Source: Noviherbaspirillum_A sp963522035 (GTDB taxonomy: Bacteria > Pseudomonadota > Gammaproteobacteria > Burkholderiales > Burkholderiaceae_D). Taken from it: a stretch of 64,000 nt of DNA. The translations under genes were made by a program, and so were the position numbers. Below the pieces are notes generated by a model. It was given only the letters and a program-made list of their open reading frames with translations. It had not been told where the DNA came from and did no database searches. The DNA is taken from assembly GCA_963522035.1 (NCBI GenBank), contig CAUQYP010000002.1, forward strand, positions 36,370-100,369, read 5' to 3'. Positions 7,062 through 15,322 of the stretch are shown piece after piece. Numbering within the stretch: the first letter of the stretch is position 1; each line of letters opens with the position of its first letter.

Positions 7062-7523
7062 ATGCGAGCAACCATACTCAACGATGTTTCCGTCGAATCG
7101 ATGGAGCAACGGATCAGGGCCGACGGTTACCGAATACTGCGTTCTGACCTGCGGGGCTATTACTTCGAAAAGGATGACCACGCATCGGAGGATTACTCGA
7201 TCCGTGACGACGCTGTTCGCGCCGGCCACGAGCACATGAACCGCAATCCGACCCAGGGCAGTGTGCCTGGCACCGACGAAAAGCAGGAATGGACCCCGGC
7301 GTACTCCCGTTGGCGGCATGGCGGCTGGTACGTCGACAACGTGCGTTATCCAAGCGGCGCATGTGGCTGCGTGAGTAATAACTATCCCGACAAGAAATGG
7401 CGGATCGCCTGCGACAGCCGTCGTAATGACCTCGACGGACCCGGCGACTATACCTTCGCTTCCCGCGACGCAGCTGCCAGGGCCGAGCTTGCACTGGCTA
7501 ACGCCTTGCCCGTACAGCCCTAA
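7062..7523 (+). CDS. Hypothetical protein, 153 aa
   Basis: ATG with ACAAGGACTTTTAAC upstream. The N-terminal 50 residues form a charged domain. The centre has a striking WRHGGWYVDNVRYPSG segment followed by ACGCVSNN, and a second Trp/Arg/Asp-rich segment (KKWRIACDSRRND). No signal peptide. The conserved-looking Trp, Gly and Cys suggest a compact binding domain. I do not recognise the family. A terminator follows at 7542. Confidence 0.55.
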   Translation: MRATILNDVSVESMEQRIRADGYRILRSDLRGYYFEKDDHASEDYSIRDDAVRAGHEHMNRNPTQGSVPGTDEKQEWTPAYSRWRHGGWYVDNVRYPSGACGCVSNNYPDKKWRIACDSRRNDLDGPGDYTFASRDAAARAELALANALPVQP

Positions 7524-7541
7524 CCGACTGCCCAACCAACA

Positions 7542-7580
7542 GCCCGCACTTTCCTCTTCGAGGATTGTCGCGGGTTTTTT
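7542..7580 (+). terminator. Intrinsic terminator
   Basis: CCCGC / GCGGG outer stem with an inner CCTC-TTC-GAGG hairpin, then TTTTTT. Confidence 0.75.
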
Positions 7581-7704
7581 CTTTGCCGCTTCGATTGTGC
7601 CTTCCTGATTCCTGTTCTGCATTTCCTTCTGCAAGCGTAAATCCGGCACCTGCCGGCGCAGTGAAATTCACTTCACATAAATCCTCACCTTCAGGAGCAA
7701 AAGC

Positions 7705-9258
7705 ATGAACATGAATGAACCCGAGCTGTTTTCCGGCCAGCAGAACCAATTGTCTGTCTTTACCCCAATCGACGCGCTTCTTTCCGAGTACCGCAAGAAC
7801 CGCATAGATTTGGAACGCATTGCTGCCTACGTCGCCAATGAAACCGGCGGCGTCATGCGGTTTTTCATGTGCGGTGCGCAGGTTGAGCATCAGATCAGCA
7901 GCATCAGCGCAGCCAGCCTGTTTGCAATCGAGCCGGCTGTGCGCGCGCTCGATGCAAGCTTCTGGGCCCGGGCAATGGCACTGACCGATGTCCTCGAAAC
8001 CATGCCTGCAGAAAAACGCATCGCATGGAACGAACAGATCCGAAGTCACAAAACGCCGGCGTTTGAGCCGGATTCGGTCAAGTCGACCATCGGCGACCTG
8101 CTAGCCCAGCGCTCGCAGTTCTTTGCCGAGCGCGTCGATGGCCTGTTTCGCGCCTTGTCGGGCGAACATGTAACCAACGCGCCAGAAGGGTTCGGTAAGC
8201 GCATGATCGTCGCGTACCTGCGAACCTCATACGGCACGTTGAACTACGACCGGGCAAACTACATTCATGATCTTCGCGTCGTCATAGCGAAATTCATGGG
8301 ACGGGATGCACCTTTTGGCAACGTAACGGACGACGACTTGAGAAACATGTACCGCAATGGCCAGTACGGGGAGTGGAAGAGCTTCGATGGCGGTGCGTTT
8401 CGCATGCGGCTATACATGAAAGGGACGGCCCACCTCGAAGTACATCCTGACATTGCCTATCGCCTCAACCAGGTGCTGGCGTGGCTGCATCCGATGGCTA
8501 TTCCGAGCAAGTTTCGAACGAAACCGGCACGGGCGCCAAAGGACTTCACCATGGTGCATGACCTGGTGCCGTTTGAAGTTTTGGCAGAACTGTCACGGGG
8601 CAAAGTCGACAGGACAGGAAAGGTTCTGTCATTCTGGAGCACTGATGTCAAGGCGAATCATCGAACTGTGCAGGTCCTGCAGTACCTTGGGGGCGCACCG
8701 AGCATTAGCATGCGTGAATGGTCGTTCGACTATCCGATCCAGGCGGTGCTGGAGGAACTAATGCGGACCGGCCGGATTCCCGACCAGAAAACCCATCAGT
8801 TCTACCCAACGCCAGCATGCCTGGCATCGATGGTGGCTGACCTGGCTGCCATTGGCGAGAACGATACGGTGCTGGAACCCAGCGCAGGCCTTGGTGCTAT
8901 TGCCGAGCACCTGCCGAAGGACCGCACGACCTGTGTGGAGATATCGAAACTGCATTGCACGGTTTTGGAAAGCAAGGGCTTCAACACGGTATGCGAGGAC
9001 TTTCTGCGGTGGAATGCACCAACGAAGTTTGACTGTATCTGCCTCAACCCTCCATTCAGTGAAGGAAGAGACGCGGCCCACGTTCTAAAAGCCACTACCT
9101 TGCTAGCGTCAGGAGGCAAGATCGTCGCCATTCTCCCGGCCGGCCGTCGCAACAAGACGCTGGTGGAAGGCTGGACACACGAATGGAGCGAAGTCTTCGA
9201 CAACCGCTTCGAAGGCACACAAGTCGCTGTTGTAATTCTTGTGCTGACAAAAGACTAA
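7705..9258 (+). CDS. DUF4942-type N6-adenine DNA methyltransferase, 517 aa
   Basis: The C-terminal third is a class I SAM-dependent methyltransferase: the SAM-binding loop EPSAGLGAIA starts near residue 391, and the catalytic NPPF lies at 448-451, the (N/D)PP(Y/F/W) motif of amino-methyltransferases acting on adenine. The first 370 residues match the style of the DUF4942 domain that often precedes such a methylase on plasmids and phages and may recognise the target. The start at 7705 is preceded by CAGGAGCAAAAGC. No restriction endonuclease is adjacent, so an orphan methylase that protects plasmid DNA or alters expression is likely. A terminator follows at 9310. Confidence 0.75.
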   Translation: MNMNEPELFSGQQNQLSVFTPIDALLSEYRKNRIDLERIAAYVANETGGVMRFFMCGAQVEHQISSISAASLFAIEPAVRALDASFWARAMALTDVLETMPAEKRIAWNEQIRSHKTPAFEPDSVKSTIGDLLAQRSQFFAERVDGLFRALSGEHVTNAPEGFGKRMIVAYLRTSYGTLNYDRANYIHDLRVVIAKFMGRDAPFGNVTDDDLRNMYRNGQYGEWKSFDGGAFRMRLYMKGTAHLEVHPDIAYRLNQVLAWLHPMAIPSKFRTKPARAPKDFTMVHDLVPFEVLAELSRGKVDRTGKVLSFWSTDVKANHRTVQVLQYLGGAPSISMREWSFDYPIQAVLEELMRTGRIPDQKTHQFYPTPACLASMVADLAAIGENDTVLEPSAGLGAIAEHLPKDRTTCVEISKLHCTVLESKGFNTVCEDFLRWNAPTKFDCICLNPPFSEGRDAAHVLKATTLLASGGKIVAILPAGRRNKTLVEGWTHEWSEVFDNRFEGTQVAVVILVLTKD

Positions 9259-9309
9259 CAGGGACTGGCTTCTACGCCTTTCCTTGCCAGGTCATTTCTT
9301 AACCCACAC

Positions 9310-9345
9310 GCCCCGGCACTCATTTTTGAGTCCGGGGCTTTTCAA
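9310..9345 (+). terminator. Intrinsic terminator after the methyltransferase
   Basis: GCCCCGG / CCGGGGC stem with a further ACTCA / TGAGT stem inside, then TTTT. Confidence 0.85.
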
Positions 9346-9438
9346 TTATGGCGCAGGCAGCACCGGTGTGCTTACAAGTCCCCGTTCGCCATCTACCCTA
9401 CACGCCAATCTAGTTTAACCTCAACAGGAGTAATCTCA

Positions 9439-9738
9439 ATGCAAATCAACGCTACCAACGCAGTCGTCCTCGATGCAAAGCTATTGGAAGGTTTCGATAA
9501 GGCTGCTGCTGCTTATGTTCCGGCTATCGATGCTCCTCGCGATGTAATGACTGTGCCGTTCAGCGAGGTGCCAATCAATGGTGAATTCTTCGACCCGCAC
9601 TGCGGCGAAGTATTCGTCAAGGTCTCGCAAACGCGTGCGCAGATGGCTTCCAGCGGCTCGGACCCTGGAGGACCGGACAGCTTCAGTCCAGATGAAATGG
9701 TTGAAGTGACGCGCGTCGCTGTTCTCGAAGGTGCGTAA
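9439..9738 (+). CDS. Hypothetical protein, 99 aa
   Basis: ATG preceded by CAACAGGAGTAATCTCA. Small acidic soluble protein. The segment VPFSEVPINGEFFDPHCGEVFVKVS (about residues 39-63) reads like a compact beta domain; single Cys and His are present but no metal cluster. The C-terminus is polar. It sits as a single-gene cassette between terminators at 9310 and 9787. Unrecognised. Confidence 0.55.
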   Translation: MQINATNAVVLDAKLLEGFDKAAAAYVPAIDAPRDVMTVPFSEVPINGEFFDPHCGEVFVKVSQTRAQMASSGSDPGGPDSFSPDEMVEVTRVAVLEGA

Positions 9739-9786
9739 CGTCAGCTTTCTGTGATTGCACACCTGCACAGAGTGCAATTTGTCCCC

Positions 9787-9815
9787 AAAGCCCTCGATCA
9801 TTTCGAGGGCTTTTT
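9787..9815 (+). terminator. Intrinsic terminator
   Basis: AAAGCCCTCGA / TCGAGGGCTTT stem followed by a T run. Confidence 0.9.
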
Positions 9816-9916
9816 CTGTCCCTCTTTGTTTTTTGCTTCTGTTTTTTCTTCCGTCGCCGTGTAAATCATCTCTGTCCTGTCAAGGCAACCAACTGCCTTC
9901 TTTCACAGGAGTGATC

Positions 9917-11731
9917 ATGTTTACCAACGCAGCCAGCCACACTGAAAAGTATCAAACGCTTCAGCTCTTCCGAATGGAAGACATCACCATGTCGCTCGAT
10001 GAACGTGTGGCTTCCGCAACGGATGTCATTCTGCAGTTGTTCGAAGAAGGGCGGCCAGTAGTCATTGCAACATCGTTCGGGAAGGATAGCGCGACTGTCA
10101 CGTCGATCGTCATGAATGCCGCAAGGGACTTCGCCGCAGCCGGTGGCAAGCCACTGGTGGTCGCTACATCAAGCAACACTCTTGTTGAAAATCCGGAGGT
10201 ACACGCCATGGCCAAAGACGAGATGGGCAAGCTCCATGCATACGCCAGGGCACACGGCATCCGTTTTTTTGGGAAGTTCGTTACGCCGCAACTGTTGTCG
10301 ACCTTTCAGGTAAAAATCCTGTCGGGGCGGGGCATTCCAAGCTGGGCTTCAGGGGGAAATGACTGCACCGTTGATCTCAAAATTTCCGGACAGAAATCGT
10401 ATCGGAAAAAGTTGTTTCGCACGATTTCGCAGAAGGGAATGCCCGAGCCAGTCACATGCCTTGGCATGCGTATTCAAGAGTCTGAAGTCAGGGCTGCACG
10501 AATGAAGGCGAATGGTGCGCGGGCCGAAACGCCGGTGCGCAACAAAGATGGAGAGCTTGTTCTTTGTCCGGTCAGTTACTGGGCTGAGGATGAAATTTTC
10601 GAGTATCTGGGCGAGTGCAGCTCGGGCTTGCGCGAGGCCTACTCGGACTTTAAAGAAACGTTGCGCATCTACGCGCACTCGGCGGGGACGTCGTGTGCAG
10701 TAGTGGCGCAGAGTATCTACGAAGGCAAGCAGAAGAAGGGCGGTTGCGGTGCCAGGCATGGTTGTTTTACTTGCCTCAAAGCCGAAGACAAGTCGCTGGC
10801 CGCCATGATCGCTTTGGACTCCCGGTACCAGTACATGCGAGGCCTCAATCGATTAAACAGTTATCTCCGGGCTATCGAAAAGGATTGGAACAGGCGGCAT
10901 TGGGTTGGAAGGACGATCGAGGAAGGCTACATCATGATCCAGCCCGATACGCTGCACCCGCGTGAAGTGCGCAGCCTCACCCGCTACATGATGCAGTTGG
11001 ATCATGACGAAGGCTTACGCGCTCGCCGTGCAGGGGAGTCGCGGAAGTTCACGCTGCTTCCTCTGGAAATGATGATCGCCATTGACGCTTTACAAAGTCT
11101 GAACGGTATCTCCCGTCCCTTTGCCATATGGGATGATTACCGCTCGATCTACGACAAGGGCATTCGGTACGACATTCCTGATGTCGCACCGTTCAAGGAA
11201 ACACCTCTTCCCGATGCAAAATTTTTGTATGTCGGAAAGGAGTGGGACACCAGTGCGCCAGACTCTGCCTGGACGGGGTTACGGGATGCCTATACCGAGG
11301 CGCTGACTGAGGGAAGTGGCTGTACCCCGGAGCTACGTATCCTCAAAGACGGCACCGCGGTGTGGGATGTTGAAACCGACCAGTCGTTCACGGTCGATCA
11401 GGAGTCTGCAGTCATGCTGCTGGATTTCGAGATGGAGAACATGCTGGCCATGCATGACGCTTCCTACAACAGGGGAGGGATCACGCAGGCCTACAAGTTT
11501 TACCTGCAGTATGGGGTCATTAAACTGTCCCACGCGCAGGTAGCCAAGCACGACGAAGTGCTGCGTCGTTCTGCGTTCAAGGACCGCCTCGGCGCAACCC
11601 TGGACTATGACGTCAACGCACTGCTGGAGAAGGCTATCCCTTTCAACCAGCTTCCCGAGGCAGCCCGGCAAGTCTGGGCAAACAAAGCGACGAGCAGCTC
11701 CGCACAGACGGAGTTACTGCTCGCTGCTTAA
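9917..11731 (+). CDS. DndC-like PAPS-reductase-family protein, 604 aa
   Basis: An N-terminal ATP-pyrophosphatase (adenine nucleotide alpha-hydrolase) domain with the P-loop SFGKDS at about residues 53-58, followed by a cysteine cluster of the form GCGARHGCFTC near 276-286. This matches the RFGCWTC-type iron-sulfur motif of DndC, which activates sulfur for DNA phosphorothioation. The C-terminal 300 residues are not recognised and make the protein longer than classical PAPS reductases. ATG 9917 is chosen because CACAGGAGTGATC precedes it; the frame is open further upstream but runs through the preceding terminator. No dndB, dndD or dndE is nearby, so complete phosphorothioation is not supported. 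A sulfur transfer or nucleotide-sensing role is inferred. Confidence 0.65.
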   Translation: MFTNAASHTEKYQTLQLFRMEDITMSLDERVASATDVILQLFEEGRPVVIATSFGKDSATVTSIVMNAARDFAAAGGKPLVVATSSNTLVENPEVHAMAKDEMGKLHAYARAHGIRFFGKFVTPQLLSTFQVKILSGRGIPSWASGGNDCTVDLKISGQKSYRKKLFRTISQKGMPEPVTCLGMRIQESEVRAARMKANGARAETPVRNKDGELVLCPVSYWAEDEIFEYLGECSSGLREAYSDFKETLRIYAHSAGTSCAVVAQSIYEGKQKKGGCGARHGCFTCLKAEDKSLAAMIALDSRYQYMRGLNRLNSYLRAIEKDWNRRHWVGRTIEEGYIMIQPDTLHPREVRSLTRYMMQLDHDEGLRARRAGESRKFTLLPLEMMIAIDALQSLNGISRPFAIWDDYRSIYDKGIRYDIPDVAPFKETPLPDAKFLYVGKEWDTSAPDSAWTGLRDAYTEALTEGSGCTPELRILKDGTAVWDVETDQSFTVDQESAVMLLDFEMENMLAMHDASYNRGGITQAYKFYLQYGVIKLSHAQVAKHDEVLRRSAFKDRLGATLDYDVNALLEKAIPFNQLPEAARQVWANKATSSSAQTELLLAA

Positions 11732-11742
11732 TGTCACACCCG

Positions 11743-11775
11743 CGCCCTAGTCGAAATTCGACTAGGGCGTTTCTT
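11743..11775 (+). terminator. Intrinsic terminator
   Basis: Perfect CGCCCTAGTCGAA / TTCGACTAGGGCG palindrome, then TTTCTTTTT. Confidence 0.9.
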
Positions 11776-11816
11776 TTTGCCGGAATCAGCAGGCGCATGG
11801 AAAAAGCCCGCACATC

Positions 11817-11853
11817 TGTGACTTTTCAAAATAGATGCGACGTTTTGGTAATT
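11817..11853 (+). repeat. 37-bp direct repeat, left copy
   Basis: Matches 12901-12937 at 34 of 37 positions in the same orientation. The two copies bracket the minus-strand gene at 11867-12757. The shared core includes GCGACGTTTTGGTAATT. The role is unknown; a cassette border or regulatory site is possible. Confidence 0.75.
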
Positions 11854-11866
11854 GAACCAGATTAGC

Positions 11867-12757
11867 TCACTGGAACCATGTGCCCTTTTTCACATCTATG
11901 TAGACTCGGAAGTCCTGGTGCGATCTGCCACAGTGCAGAAAGTAAACCGGTGCGTTGAGGTGCTGCTGCGACTTGAGCCAAAAGCCGTCTTCTTTTAGCT
12001 GCGGGATCGTGCACTTGCCTGCCACGAGTGTTGATCGCACGGCCTTGATGTACCCGGCGCGGTACTTCTTAAAGTCTTGCGACGCTTGGATAAGGTCAGA
12101 TATCTGCTCATCCGTGTAGACGGGAGCTTGGACTTGAACCGATTCTGCAGGGGGAGTTGGAGTAGACAAAGGTGCCACTGAAGTCTGCGATGCTGAGGTG
12201 GAAGCAATTTTTGGTTGGATAACCTCTGCCACAACACCAAGTGCATATAGACCGCCAAGAGAATAGGCGGTCATCCGAAACCATCTTTTCGACCAGAGTT
12301 TCCCAAGTACGAAGCCTAGAGAATAACCGCCGGAATCCAGACGTTGGGTAGGCACTGGTTCAACGGCTTGGACGGATTGAAATAGTTGCTCTGTCGGTTC
12401 GGGAAAAAGGAAGCCGCAGAACCGGCATTTCAGCGCTGCGGCTTTGACTGTCTCCGCGCATTGCGGACAGGTCTTGGTGGCACCTTCGTCTGCTGGCCGG
12501 TCGGCCTTCGCGTACGTAACTGTTAGCGTACCTGCCGGCTTCACAATTATCATGTACACGAAGATCACGAAGCCAATTAGAATGAAGCATAGTGCAAGGG
12601 CAGCCAGGAACGACAAACAGCCGTATGTACCTGGTGCATAAGTTTGCGAAATCGGATGAAACCCTTGCGCAGCCATCTTCTCGGCGTCACGGCGGAACTC
12701 TTCCATCGCGTCGCGTTCACGACCTTGGTATGTCTTAACAACGGTCTGCTGCTGCAT
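11867..12757 (-). CDS. Zinc-ribbon membrane protein, 296 aa
   Basis: The N-terminal 45 residues are cytoplasmic and charged; a strong hydrophobic span lies at about 49-72. A zinc ribbon has C97, C100, C111 and C114 in the form CPQC...CRFCGFLF, and a second hydrophobic span lies at about 160-180. The C-terminal domain is probably periplasmic, with a Ser/Thr/Pro linker and two cysteines. The ATG at 12757 is preferred over a GTG at 12775, both with weak ribosome sites. No named family is recognised. A cytoplasmic sensing ribbon joined to a periplasmic domain is the simplest reading. The gene is enclosed by the 37-bp direct repeats at 11817 and 12901. Confidence 0.6.
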   Translation of the reverse strand: MQQQTVVKTYQGRERDAMEEFRRDAEKMAAQGFHPISQTYAPGTYGCLSFLAALALCFILIGFVIFVYMIIVKPAGTLTVTYAKADRPADEGATKTCPQCAETVKAAALKCRFCGFLFPEPTEQLFQSVQAVEPVPTQRLDSGGYSLGFVLGKLWSKRWFRMTAYSLGGLYALGVVAEVIQPKIASTSASQTSVAPLSTPTPPAESVQVQAPVYTDEQISDLIQASQDFKKYRAGYIKAVRSTLVAGKCTIPQLKEDGFWLKSQQHLNAPVYFLHCGRSHQDFRVYIDVKKGTWFQ

Positions 12758-12900
12758 ATTTTTTCCGATTCGCACTTAAATATTGCTCTAAATTATTGCA
12801 TAAATTCAATATTAAAGGGCGGATTTAAGAGTGCGGCCTCTGCTTCCGTTCTTGAGTCCGATTCCGCGTAAGTGTCATTGCATAGTGTCACTTATCTTGT

Positions 12901-12937
12901 TGTGACTTTCCGAAATAGACGCGACGTTTTGGTAATT
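12901..12937 (+). repeat. 37-bp direct repeat, right copy
   Basis: See the copy at 11817; three mismatches in 37 bases. It lies about 140 bases upstream of the minus-strand gene start, so it is not simply a coding repeat. Confidence 0.75.
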
Positions 12938-13135
12938 ACTACGATTGCGGGCAGCGTAATAGGGAGGTGCCATTGCCTCTCGCTGATTTTCACTAGCGGC
13001 GATGAACTTCCACTTTCGGCCAAAAGCAGACAGTTGACTTAAGCCAAGTCATTGCAAGCCGATTTATGGTCCATTAACAGTGTCAGAGCCAGCTTACGCG
13101 AATTGAAGCCGAGTAACGTCACATAAAGGTTTGCC

Positions 13136-13492
13136 ATGCTCCTTGAGAAAATACAACTGCTAAAACCGAATACAGTTATACCAAAACCGGAAGCTACCGC
13201 GGATTTCAAGATCAAAGGCTGGGGTACTCGCAGGGGAGAGCCAGCCCTAATCTATAGGATTCCCAATCACAAGAGCCCAGGAAAGATTCTGGAGAAGGGC
13301 ATTACGATCAGCGAGTTTGAAGGAGCTTATGCCGAAATAATGGCCAGCGGAGAGCTAACTCGTGCTTGGTTCAATTCTGTACTCGGTCGTTGTGCCCAAG
13401 AGGGAGCCTGCAATTTCACTACGATAGGTGGAATCTTCGAGCTGCTTGGGCTTGCGCGCTATTCGGGTCGAGGATCATATACTTTGTATTGA
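13136..13492 (+). CDS. Hypothetical protein, 118 aa
   Basis: The ATG at 13136 has a poor ribosome site (AAAGGTTTGCC). Reads as a small alpha/beta protein with a basic centre: KGWGTRRGEPALIYRIPNH, then KSPGKILEKGITISEFEGAYAEIMASGELTRAWFN. The last part looks like a helix-turn-helix-like helical pair. This could be a DNA- or RNA-binding accessory protein, but I recognise no family. The AT content of the flanks is higher than in the cassettes to the left. Confidence 0.5.
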   Translation: MLLEKIQLLKPNTVIPKPEATADFKIKGWGTRRGEPALIYRIPNHKSPGKILEKGITISEFEGAYAEIMASGELTRAWFNSVLGRCAQEGACNFTTIGGIFELLGLARYSGRGSYTLY

Positions 13493-13558
13493 GTATATTG
13501 ACAGTGCAGATTAAGAGCTCAAGGTTTGAATTTGTAGGTTTAAGCTGAATGTGTAGAT

Positions 13559-13999
13559 ATGCGATCTGGAACCATCACTGAATATTTTAAATATCTTCAG
13601 TCACCGCTGAAAAACCCACGTTGGTCATGGGGGGCAGTGCGTTTAGCTGACCAAGCGCTGTTTCTACGCATCTGGGGCGATGAGTTCGTGGTCCGTGGCA
13701 AGACGCGATTTTATAGAATCACGGCATATGAGGTGTTCAAGTATAAGCCGAGCGACCATGGCTGGATTGAGCGGCAAGAGCACCTTAAATTGCTACAAAA
13801 CTCCTTCCGAAATGCGCCGACATATATGGTGATTTGCACGGCTAAGGATAAGAAAGCCGAGCCACGCACGATCGCCGACTATGACAAAACTACTGTATTT
13901 CTTGGTGGGGAGCTCATTCAAGAGCATGGAGACTGGTGGCTTGAAGCCAAGAGCCGGATTCAAGCGTCAGAAGTTCGCAATACCAGCTCATGCACTTGA
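13559..13999 (+). CDS. Hypothetical protein, 146 aa
   Basis: ATG 13559 lies 66 bases after the preceding stop, without a clear ribosome site. Aromatic and basic N-terminal half (WSWGAVRLADQALFLRIW, then RGKTRFYRITAYEVFKYK), followed by RQEHLKLLQ and a strand-rich C-terminus. The layout of strands and conserved-looking Trp/Arg residues suggests a nucleic-acid-related domain such as a nuclease or modification reader, but no catalytic set is obvious. It may form an operon with the gene at 13136. Confidence 0.5.
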   Translation: MRSGTITEYFKYLQSPLKNPRWSWGAVRLADQALFLRIWGDEFVVRGKTRFYRITAYEVFKYKPSDHGWIERQEHLKLLQNSFRNAPTYMVICTAKDKKAEPRTIADYDKTTVFLGGELIQEHGDWWLEAKSRIQASEVRNTSSCT

Positions 14000-14172
14000 G
14001 GATGCACGCGAGATGGTAAGTCTAGTAAAAGCGCACAAGCAACGGCTCTAAGCAGGGTTGAGTGGCTGCAATGGGTCGGGTACGGTCCTAATCACGCTGG
14101 CACCCGGCCAGTAGCGGAAATGAGATGCCGAGCGGCTGCAATGCTGTTTACGCGCCCAAAGTATGGTGAATG

Positions 14173-14199
14173 TTGCTGGCTACGGCGGTTTGGTATAAT
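14173..14199 (+). promoter_or_regulatory. Possible promoter upstream of the 14354 gene
   Basis: Consensus TATAAT at 14194-14199 with TTGCTG 15 bases upstream (short spacing). It would give a leader of about 150 bases. The rest of 14000-14353 holds no gene that I can support; it contains short hairpins and the leader. Confidence 0.4.
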
Positions 14200-14353
14200 T
14201 GCGAACATCGCACAAGTCGATGCGAGCTGCCCACCTAGGCTCATCTGGTTCGCCGGAACGACGCGTCTTTCTTAATTCTGCAAACGTTTAACTCATGGTT
14301 TTGCGGGTAGCGGCAGTGGGCACTGCTTTTCCGCGTTAAGCCTTGGAGAACGC

Positions 14354-14995
14354 ATGCAAACCAACACTATCAGCGCCACTGCACTGGAAAAGCTTAAACA
14401 ACTGGCCAAGCAGTACCGCGACACAACCGGCCAACCGCTCGCAGCAGCTTTGGAGGTTGTCGCTCAACAAGCTGGCTACTTTAGCTGGAAGCAGGTCACC
14501 GTGCTAGCCAACGGCCACAAAGCTCCCCTTATGCCTGCCAACCACAGATGGCAAGGCCACTACGTGTCTAGCGCCAAGTTCCGGAAATCGCACAGATGCA
14601 CAACGGTAGAGGAGCTTTGCGAAGTGCTCGGCGGTGTAGAGCCGGTATTGCTGCGCGCCCGCTGCCATGAATCCAGTCCTGGTGCTCGCTGTCTGTGTGA
14701 ACTCGATCCGTTTGTCACAGCCAAGCGCGCTAACGTGGCCATCGACATCGGCGACAAATATGATTATTGGAGCTATCTTTACCAGCTCGACAAGCCATAT
14801 TCCGGCGTCAGCATAGTCAACGTTCGTATCCACTTGGGCCTAGGTTCTCACGGTCACTATCTAAATGAGCATTTACTCGACAGCAGCAATGCTGATCGCA
14901 GCAATGCACTAAATCCCAACAACGACGCCCATCACCACGCCGCTAACAACCGTGCGAACCAGCTCAACCCCAATAACAAACGTTTTTCGCGGTGA
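14354..14995 (+). CDS. Hypothetical protein with N-terminal helical domain, 213 aa
   Basis: ATG preceded by CCTTGGAGAACGC. The first 50 residues form a short helical domain: a Leu/Lys helix, then AALEVVAQQAGYFSWKQVT. It resembles the small alphaE/L-x-SWK domain found at the start of several plasmid and toxin-related proteins. The centre (residues 80-160) has several Cys and Tyr (CHESSPGARCLCELD). The C-terminal 50 residues are low complexity, rich in Asn, His and Ala, and include an HHH run. The low-complexity tail could be natural or could reflect read-through after a lost stop. Family not recognised. Confidence 0.5.
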   Translation: MQTNTISATALEKLKQLAKQYRDTTGQPLAAALEVVAQQAGYFSWKQVTVLANGHKAPLMPANHRWQGHYVSSAKFRKSHRCTTVEELCEVLGGVEPVLLRARCHESSPGARCLCELDPFVTAKRANVAIDIGDKYDYWSYLYQLDKPYSGVSIVNVRIHLGLGSHGHYLNEHLLDSSNADRSNALNPNNDAHHHAANNRANQLNPNNKRFSR

Positions 14996-15155
14996 CGGTA
15001 AAGAAGAGCCTGCTACCGGTTGGCACTGGATAAGACTTGAGCAGTTGAGATCCAAGTGCCAACGACTGCTATGAGTCGGAAGCAGCCGGTCATGGTCCCG
15101 ATCCCTGGCACTGTCAGTGGCGTCACTTAAGTTTTCATGTCAGGGCGAGGTCTCG

Positions 15156-15222
15156 GTCACAGCTATTTCGACATCCCTATGGGTCAGTCGCAGCTATTCA
15201 GCGAAAAATCGTCGCAGCTATT
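15156..15222 (+). repeat. Three direct copies of GTCRCAGCTATT
   Basis: Copies at 15156-15167, 15187-15198 and 15211-15222 (spacing 31 and 24). Multiple short repeats like these occur in the ends of some insertion sequences (for example the IS21 family), so this may be an IS remnant, but no transposase fragment is recognised next to it. The remainder of 14996-15322 holds no gene that I can support. Confidence 0.45.
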
Positions 15223-15322
15223 AGCAAAATCAGGTGGGTGCAGCCCGGCACCGCAGCACCTTGCGTCGCATTAATTTCAGAAAATCACAACATCGCGGGC
15301 TTGATTCAAACAGCATGGTTAC

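Noticed and set aside
9755..9916. Upstream extension of the DndC-like gene
   Set aside because: The extension reads through the strong terminator at 9787 and lacks a ribosome site; ATG 9917 has AGGAG.
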